Positions 37,901 through 64,000 of a DNA stretch of 64,000 nucleotides are shown here, in pieces. The notes beneath the pieces were generated by a model. It saw only the letters and a list, made by a program, of their open reading frames with translations. It did no database searches and had not been told where the DNA came from. The position numbers and the translations under genes are program-made. The stretch spans positions 7,269,001 through 7,333,000 of the forward strand of contig NC_088308.1 in assembly GCF_910592395.1 (NCBI RefSeq), in the 5' to 3' direction. The stretch is from Lineus longissimus (lineage: Eukaryota; Nemertea; Pilidiophora; Heteronemertea; Lineidae). Each line of letters starts with the position of its first letter. Within the stretch, counting starts at the first letter, position 1.

Positions 37901-38149
37901 TAGAACAACATTCATTGCCACAAAACCAGGAAGACGATCATAAGGTCATTGTAACAACAGAATAGAGAAGAAACAATGTAGACCCTTACCAGTTCCTCTC
38001 GATTTCTCAAAGATCGTGACATTGAATTTCTGGGGGTCAGTTTGAGTTTTCTGCAATAAAGAGGCTGAAGCTGCCCCCGTTACCCCACAGCCTACGATCA
38101 AAATCTTCTTCACCATGTTGACTGATAGATGACCTTTTGCAATAGACAT
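34956..38149 (-). CDS. RNLS: renalase-like FAD-dependent oxidase (356-367 aa)
   Basis: Seven exons in frame: 37990-38149, 37406-37508, 37111-37259, 36253-36429, 35762-35935, 35337-35506 and 34956-35126. The N-terminus carries the dinucleotide-binding ILIVGCGVTG; SRGTGGRMNTSR and DLGAQYIS follow. Family hallmarks further on are IPVPQILQLKG, YSSRYALGLYF, PCIRFVSIDDRKR, TSVPFGLKHLEED, KCQKWRYSQ and the FAD-contacting LAGDSFIHSNLDACL. Human renalase is 342 aa. Two in-frame Met are possible; the second (38116, 356 aa) sits where the human start does, the first adds 11 residues. Family knowledge: renalase oxidises misreduced 2- and 6-dihydro isomers of NAD(P)H to NAD(P)+. No signal peptide is evident. 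It is convergent with MZB1. The intron near 36.7-37.0 kb holds a TTAA-flanked element. Confidence 0.9.
36712..37046. mobile_element. TTAA-flanked MITE candidate in a renalase intron
   Basis: Begins TTAAAGGGCAACTC and ends ATCACTTTAA, 335 bp apart, close in size to the clear TTAA element at 40551-40893. Terminal inverted similarity beyond TTAAAG is poor, so the call rests on flanks, size and lack of coding. Confidence 0.35.
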
Positions 38150-40550
38150 AATGCGACAGTGATTACATCGATATTTGAGTGTCTAAGTGCAGGGATATCC
38201 CGGTAAAAAAATCTGTATTGGAACTCTCTTGTCGGAGGAGGTAGATTCGAACGTAAATAAATGCACGTGTTGAAGCAGACGACACTTCATCAACGGACAA
38301 AGTCACAACCATGACGACAGTCTGACAGTGATCATTAGTGGTGGTAATTGCTGGGGTGAGGGGGGGGGGGGGGGTGGACTCTTTGTGTATTGGTCTGCAT
38401 CGTTCATGAAGGTGTAATCACATTCCCTTGGTCCTTTCCATTAGTCAAAATTCTTAGGATACATAGAGCCCATCGCGTCATCCTAATTTGGTCTCCTCAG
38501 GCCAGTCCAATACGTCTGGTGTGTAAGGATACAGTCATGGCAGTAGCCATCTGGTGGAACCAGACAGTCTTTTTTTCACATGAGGACTGGTACTGAAGCA
38601 GACAAGGAGGAGTCCGTGGACACCCAACTCAGAAATCAACATCCCCTAAAAGCAGGATGTGCCAATTCTCAAGGGGCAGCAGGCTGGGATATTCACTTTC
38701 ACAACAGCTTCAGGAAACGAACCACAAGCAAATTTCATGAAGACCATTTTGAATGTCATTGGCAGGCCTTTTCCTGAAGGGTATGATAGCAATCCTTGGG
38801 GAAGTTTGTGAATGTATCCGAAAGTATGAGCCTAGTGTCATGACCTAACCAGGTCCTGTTGGAAGAAACAAGTCCAGAAGTTCCATTTCTTGTCCACAGA
38901 ATATTTGCCACATCAACAGGTTGCAAAAGGTGTCCAGGCTAGTTTCTCTTGCAGGCAAATTTCACACACAGACACTTGTTCAATGAGGTGTCCATGGCAA
39001 GTCTCCAGGCGAAAGGACAAATCTCAACATCGGCAAAGCATCATATGCATGAACAATGGGCAAAATGGTTCATGACAGATTTGACATGGAGTTGTAGAAG
39101 TACAAAGTGATGAAAAATAGAAGTATTACTCCAGTTTTGAGATGGGATTATGATAGTACTTCAAACACTCCATGTCAAACCCCTAAAGAAGCAGAAAAAC
39201 TTGGTGATGAGGTTGATTCTAAATAATGTACATAATTTATTTTGATAAATGCACAGGATGCACGGCGACAATGTCATCTTTCTACACAAAAATATACCAT
39301 GTCGAACTCGGTACAACACAAGGTACCAAAGGAATTACAAAAACTGTACAAGAAATCAGGTCTGCCTGAGACGGGAGTCTGAATATATATGTACATGTAT
39401 ACACTTACAACCAAGAATTAAAACTAAAGCAAATCTAAAGTCCAAGAGGTTCACTGTACATTAGATACATCACTGTGTACAATTGCAATGTACAGGTGAA
39501 CTTCTTGGATATGGTGTCAAGATAAATATTACAGGTTACGGGACACATAATGCAACATAGCCTACATTGCCATCCCACTACATTTATTTTGGCATTCGTT
39601 TGCAGCTTTTTCCTGACATTCCCTAAAACCCTACAGCTGAAAATTTGCATGAAACGAAAATCAATTCCAGTTCATCCGATTCAGCAACCTTGATAAAATC
39701 TACTACTCCGATCACAACCAAAACTGGGCAAATACTATGAACCCAAGACATTCATATCGTGACCACTTGCTTTACATATACAACAGTAGAGAAAGTTGAA
39801 ATATCACAAACAATAGGTTTTAATGTCTGCAGCATCCAAGGAACACAGAGAATGGTCCTCATAAAAACATAGTCATCATATTTACACATCCCTATTTACA
39901 TGTTGTGAAGATAGAGCAACTTAATTAAATAGCGTAGCACACATTTTGTGATTTTCAATCACAGCAAGTGCCAGTCATTCTGGGATAGAAAGCTAAAATA
40001 AGCAGTTTTACTTTAAAGGTCATGCCACGCAGAAACCTTGCACCAGGTAATATATTATGATATGGTTTGTGATCAGAACTTTTGAAGGACAGAGAACAAA
40101 CTTGTTCAAACATATGGAAAAGATACTGCCCAAGCCACAGAATAAAGATACTTCCAACACCAGTTAAACTGTACAATGTTCCCTCAGAGTAGCACCACCT
40201 TTCAGAGGGACACTCCCAATAACGCAATATGCCAACCTACTGCAGAACACGGTCACTATTCAGAATTGCCTGCCTTTATACTCCGCAGATGAGTATCACA
40301 TTGAGCATAGCATTCCCCGCAACTAGATCAGATTGTAAAGTGACATTATGAAACGGCAGCTCTTAGCCACGGTGCGATTCAAATTAATATACAGATTACG
40401 GGCCACAATGGATTTCCCAGAATCTTTTGTACAAATATTATTCTAAGGGATCGAAGGCAGCTATTTCATCCCTCATTTCACCAGCCACAAGGGATTCCGG
40501 CAAGTCTATTGTGGGCAGTAACCAGCATATTTATTTGAAACACCAACATG
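38150..40550. other. intergenic between renalase and KAT6
   Basis: Holds the renalase promoter and the KAT6 3' end, which are adjacent. A poly-G tract lies at about 38360-38374. AATAAA on the minus strand at 40535-40530 is the best KAT6 poly(A) candidate; another lies near 39.24 kb. No ORF is supported. Confidence 0.45.
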
Positions 40551-40893
40551 TTAAAGCGAACTGGAACCGCCGAGCCAGTTCGTATGACCTCGTTTTCATT
40601 TCCCGCGTATCGGGTGATCAGAACGAGGCATGAATGAAACATGGCGCCTAGCTGTCAATCATTGAGTGACGTCACTACTATGGAATTTACTACGAAAACT
40701 CATGAATGAAAGATCGCATGACTCACGTGATTCTCACATGATTCTCAATGATAACAAATTGAACTGCGCATGCTCGGGCACTGGGGGCGGAGCTACAAAT
40801 TTGAACTCGAATATGAAGTTGGAAGTTCGACTTTCTCGGGCGGTGAAAGTCGAAAAGTTGAATAAATCGCTCGGCGGTTCCAGTTCCCTTTAA
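40551..40893. mobile_element. piggyBac-type MITE with perfect TTAA flanks
   Basis: Starts TTAAAGCGAACTGGAACCGC and, read from the other strand, starts TTAAAGGGAACTGGAACCGC. The arms continue identically through CGAGC, a 25-bp inverted repeat with one mismatch counting the TTAA. TTAA is the signature target of piggyBac transposases. There is no ORF. It begins 71 bp past the KAT6 stop and therefore sits in the KAT6 3' UTR, with an AATAAA signal 16 bp beyond its far end. Confidence 0.82.
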
Positions 40894-40964
40894 CTGAGGC
40901 CACAATATTAGAGCCTCTCTTCAATATATTTGATCAAGTTTGTTCCCAGAAGTCTTACAGCCTG

Positions 40965-59465
<18,501 letters not shown>

Positions 59466-59470
59466 AGTTG

Positions 59471-59485
59471 TCAGTCGGCACTCAT
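59471..59485 (-). promoter_or_regulatory. four-codon upstream ORF before KAT6 start
   Basis: ATG AGT GCC GAC TGA ends 5 nt before the KAT6 ATG. If the leader includes it, it would be a minimal uORF tuned for reinitiation or leaky scanning. Confidence 0.4.
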
Positions 59486-60230
59486 GGTATTATTTCCTAC
59501 ATAGCTATTCCCCGCGTGGACTTCACACTGACACATTTGTATAAAAAAAATCTCATACAAATAATATGAATCGACAGAACCAGTTACCTTTATTTAGCAA
59601 TCCCTGTTGCTACCTGGCTTGAAAAAGTTGTAGTCCTAACTCTAGTGTGGAATGTTCAGTGAGAAATCCAGGGATTTCAACAAAGAGTCAACACACAAAG
59701 GCAGCATTCAATGTATGACTTTTATGTTCAATTCAAATTTGCACTCTATTGCAAGAACTGGACATCTTGTCACTGAGACTCTTTATTCTGTTGATTTGAA
59801 CCAGTGTAAACGCGTCCCTTTCACTCTCTGCAATTGGCGCAACCAGTATCGTGATCACAATCTCCACCACCTGTGCAAAAGAGAAACATCAAAGTAGCAT
59901 CACAGCCGAAACTAACATATGGGCTAAACAAAGAGCACCTAAAAATGGAGGGAATATATTGTTAGTCATCATAATAGCAATGCATTGCATAGTTCAATTG
60001 AATTACTATTATTTGTGTGTATTGAGCAATGCACGCGCAGCATACGGGCTTGGCTGCAGCGGGCAAAGCGACCGTTGTTTTGCAACAAAAGAGAGTAAGT
60101 TTTAAGTCCAAAATCTCATCGAATGTGACCCCAAACGCCGGAAAATGACCCCTGCACAATACCCAGTATAACCCAGTTATAGAAATTGCACATATCAAGT
60201 ACGATCCTGCCCCAAACGAAACCAAATCAT

Positions 60231-60760
60231 AAAATGGCGACCAGTCACTGGCTGCAAATCGCAAAACAAAATGGCGGCAGAGACGGGAAAATATTTACTT
60301 TTTTCCACACAAAAATACAACAAGTTCAGCGAATAATTTACCATAAAAGGCATATAGTTATATTGCAGAGATATCAAAGCATCTTATCACTACAATTCGA
60401 GACATGTAATTCGCTGAGAAGATGATGCAATTTTGATGGATTTCTGCACCATTTCTGCGATGGTTTTTCCCCGCTCGGCAGTTCTGCGGTTGTCGGGATG
60501 CGAAGAATGATATGAAAATTTCATAAAAACATTGCGAAATACTCACGGGAAAATCATCCAAATCGCCTATCATCCGACCCCCGGATTCACTGAACCTTTG
60601 TTTAGATATTGATACCGATGTCGGATGTAAAAACTTTAAGAATTCGGTGAAAAACTGTGATAAATTTCGCAAGTCTATTCACAAAATCCAGAACGATCGT
60701 TCATCTTCGTAAATATGGCTCCCGTCGCACAACAGACGCGAGCCTATTCTTTGGGAGAAT
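60231..60760 (-). promoter_or_regulatory. probable KAT6 promoter and non-coding first exon
   Basis: On the minus strand a strong donor (TCCC|GTGAGT, exon end 60547) follows GC-richer DNA, consistent with a 5' UTR exon spliced to an acceptor near 59.5 kb (tatgtag). YY1-type words AAAATGGCG occur at 60231-60239 and 60268-60276, with a weaker AAATATGGC at 60711. Such sites cluster at housekeeping starts. The exact start is unknown. Confidence 0.35.
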
Positions 60761-61634
60761 TCGCAGTTTGATCAACGGTTAGAAAAATACACTGAATTTT
60801 CCTGAGATATGTATTTCAAACTATCTCAATTCACCAACGACAATAAATAATGAATACGCACTTAATAGTCTCACAATATAGAATTCTTCATACAGAGCTT
60901 AGTTAAGTGGTATTTATAAATTTTACACCTACTAAAGACAGCAATTCTCAATCGGTGACCTCTGATGAAAACATTTATGCATAAGTAAAGTAACGGGTTC
61001 TGTGATTGGTCGGATCATGACTTGGTGTCATCATGCAGATAACAGGTGACAGGCATTGGTAATTATTCTGCAATCACTATTCATCCAACTACTTGTATAT
61101 TGATCATCATCTTGGAAACCCTTTGGCCTTGTCCTTAACGTATTTAAAATTTTGGCCTTTCAAAGTGTAAAGTTTGAGGCGGTTTTTGATTACCATGATG
61201 ACCCCTAATTAACCAATTAATTACAACCCTAACTATTTGCTTGGGAATTCCCCAGCAAGGCTTGATAAAAACACAGGCAATTGAAATACTCGGTATACAC
61301 TACCAGGGAGCCCACTTGTACTGTACTTAGTACTCTAAGGAGCCAATTAGCAATGGTTTGATTATTTTTTATATATTATATAAATCAAGAAGAAATAGTC
61401 TTTATAATAATTCTTGATAATATCCATCTTGACCACCACGGTTTTTGCATCTTACCCGGCTATGTTTAAAGGGAGTATGGCCCATAAGGTTTAGGATGAA
61501 TAATTGAGACCAACTAAGAATATGAAAGCAACACTACCAAATTTTGACAATAGATGGCTCGGAAGATTGATAAATAAATTTTTACTATGTTTTATTTTAA
61601 AAACACTGCCCCCCCCCCCCCCACCCAATGTTCT

Positions 61635-62945
61635 GCATGTCTCCTTAGGTTGTGACCTATACATGCATTATTTGGTGATTGACTTGTTGAGATTGCTGCG
61701 TCGCTGTATATAATAATCGCACTCCGTCTCAATAGCACTGAGCTGTCACCACTGATCAGGAGGACCAGAAGGTTGTGACAGTAAGTTGCATCGAGGCATA
61801 ACCAGACTAGTTGTGACGCTCAGTGGACACATTTGTCTCCGTGTTGGACTATAGTTAGGTTGTGACATACATGCGCATTATTTGATGATTGCTGTGACAC
61901 TGACACTGTGCACTCCACCTCCCCTGAGCGGACCAGTACTAGTAGCTTGTGACAGGCGCATGCTCCTGGCCTCTTCGCCCAGTCTCGCTCATAGTACAGT
62001 GGACATACAAATGATCTATCTCCAAGTTTATTTACGCTAGTTAAGTTTGATCGGCTGTGACATTTATCTATTTATTGACTGATGGTAGATTAGTGGACAC
62101 TACACACTGGCAGTCGTTGTCGTCTCCAGCTGTCCTCGGAAGGTTGTGACACATCTGGATGGTGCTCTGCTATATATTCTCGCGCTCAGCGGACATATCG
62201 ATTTGTCTCTTGGTGGGCTATGCATGTAGTTTGGTTATGGGATACATTTATTTATTACTTGTTGATGGTGGATTGTTGGCCACATCATGTGTCTTTATCG
62301 TCTCCATTCAGGAGGACCAGGTTGTGACAAGTACTCTTCTTTTTGACAGCTTGCGCTCCGAGCTAAATATATTATTCGTCTCCAAATTCGGCTCATTAGT
62401 TAGGTTGTGACATTGATTGATTTACTATTTGATGACAGCTGAGATTGTTGTGACACTGCCAGTCTTTGCCATCGCCATTCACGAGGACCAGGTTGTGACT
62501 GTGTTGCCCCTCATTGACAACTCACACTCTCAGTGGTTATTGTCTCAAAGTTTGGAAATACATGTAGTTTGGTTGTGACATAGATTTATCTATTATTATG
62601 ATCGATGGTTGGTTGTTGGAGACACTGGCAGTCTTCACAGTCTCCAGTTGGGGGACCATGCAGTAGGTTGTGGCAGGCTCTCCTCTTTAAGATTACGCTC
62701 AGTGGAGATTTATAGGCTGCAGTGGGTTAGTTAGGCTTGTAGACAGTTGGATACTGCAGTCTCTAGTTGTCCACAGGCAGACCAGGTTGTGAAAGGTGCT
62801 CCTCTTAATTGACAACCCGAACCGAGTGTGACTGCACACAGATTGGTGTTCGAGTTTGGTTGTAGTTAGGTTGTGACGTGATGTTTGGTTTGCTGTGGCA
62901 GTAATTTAAGATGTCACCAGGGGACCAGGTTGTGACAAGACCTCC
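61635..62945. repeat. decayed tandem array, period about 175 bp
   Basis: The word aggaccaGGTTGTGAC recurs near 61762, 61950, 62141, 62315, 62492, 62665, 62785 and 62927, mostly 170-190 bp apart. Between recurrences the same order of words returns: cgctcagtggaca, ttgtctcc, tagttaggttgtgaca, atttatttatt, gatgatgg, actggcagtc, cgtctccag. Units are heavily diverged and the last two are shortened. No ORF spans it. Confidence 0.7.
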
Positions 62946-64000
62946 TGCAACTCTCTCAGGTCGTCACATATCTGTCTACAGGATTACTTTGCAAGGGTAT
63001 TACACAGGTCCTGATGTACACGTTTGTTGGCCTGCTGGATATAGGACATTGACTTACAAATGTCCAAGCCTCACATAGGTAATAAGGGACACAAACAATG
63101 GCAGACAAGACTGGAACACTGTACCTCGGGTCTGCAAAAAGTGTTTATACATAGACTCGGGCAGTGTACATTGGACCAGTGTTTAAGGCATGTTTTGTTA
63201 CATATTGAAGAGTGACAGTACATGGAGGTTGTGACCAACATAAATTTGCTTGTTGGCTACTTAGCAATGCCCCGTCGGCCCGTCCTATTTCGCATGTTGA
63301 ACATACCGTGGTCTTATTGTGCCAGGGACTCAATTGGTTTGCCTGGAAGAGAAAGGGGATCAAAGTTTCTCTCAGCTCACTAAAAGACTTGTGCAGATTC
63401 AGGGCTAGGGAGTTGAGTGTAGCGTTTTATAATGAGTAGTCATCTTCGGTTTTTACAAGTTATAATCACATTGTTTCCTCAGGAACCAAAAAAACAACAT
63501 TATTTGTGAAAATATATTTATTCAAGTGTCAAATGTAAAATCAATAGAAGAAAATTTGTAGCACATACACATACCAAGATCACAGAATAGCATTATCATC
63601 CATTCGAAAATAATATTCTGGTCTAATGAACGTTCAAATTTAAGTCTGTTATCTCTAGTCTCTTAATAAATACATGCTAATAGTGTTTGAATTTATACAG
63701 GTTTACAATGTGAAATGTATTTAATGGAAATGGCACATCATTCAACCCCTTTATTTATTGTGGCCCTAATTTTTTGCACAACTTCAGTTTCGGTTTTTAC
63801 ACCTTTATCTCTTCCTATGAATTGATACCTTTACTCACCAAGTTGAACATTTTCGTATTCTAAAAGTTTTTTTCCTGTATTGCAATGAAATAAAGCACAG
63901 GCATAGCCAGTATTTTCAGAGAGGTTATCATTTACCAGAAAAACAAGGGCAGTTCATGACCAGTTGTGAAAATGAATTTCAGCTCAAGAGCTCTTTCTGT
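62946..64000. other. window end, nothing recognised
   Basis: A further ggttgtgac word at about 63229 may be a stray array unit. Opposed short ORFs at 63.1-63.4 kb are shadows of each other without family support. Confidence 0.4.

Overview
The window is nuclear DNA from an animal. Genes are split by many GT-AG introns, intergenic DNA is AT-rich, and fragments of LINEs and short inverted-repeat transposons are scattered through it. The gene families (KAT6, MZB1, renalase, a death-domain/TRADD-N adaptor, a Link-domain protein) and the frequent acatgta words suggest a marine bilaterian invertebrate, either lophotrochozoan or non-vertebrate deuterostome. The sequence alone does not settle which. 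All gene models below were joined by hand from splice sites, reading phase and domain continuity.

Layout. Positions 1-23 kb are gene-poor. They hold two foldback or MITE-like elements (8.6 kb, 11.2 kb), a decayed LINE end (13 kb), a small ORF with internal repeats behind a CArG box (15.3-15.8 kb), the first exons of a secreted C16orf89-like protein (16.7-18.4 kb, minus) and several orphan exon candidates. Positions 23.1-34 kb form a compact cluster: a 560-aa death-domain plus TRADD-N protein (plus), a convergent 412-aa secreted vWA-Link protein (minus) and an MZB1 orthologue with a KDEL-like tail (plus). Renalase follows on the minus strand (35.0-38.1 kb), convergent with MZB1. From 59.5 down to 41.0 kb lies a complete KAT6 (MOZ/MORF) histone acetyltransferase gene: 16 coding exons that join in frame to 2102 aa. 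A probable non-coding first exon and promoter lie at 60.2-60.8 kb. Beyond it is a decayed tandem array with a period near 175 bp (61.6-62.9 kb), then featureless sequence.

How the genes relate. KAT6 acetylates histones in the nucleus and the renalase recycles aberrant NAD(P)H; these look like housekeeping genes. The 23-34 kb cluster has an innate-immunity flavour: an intracellular death-fold adaptor, a secreted protein predicted to bind hyaluronan, and an ER folding factor. Joint function is inference from proximity only. The most interesting object is the death-domain protein, which has TRADD's two modules in the opposite order plus an unrecognised helical C-terminus. Next come the vWA-Link protein with its unassigned Cys-rich N-terminus, and the lineage-specific repeats and motif duplication in KAT6.
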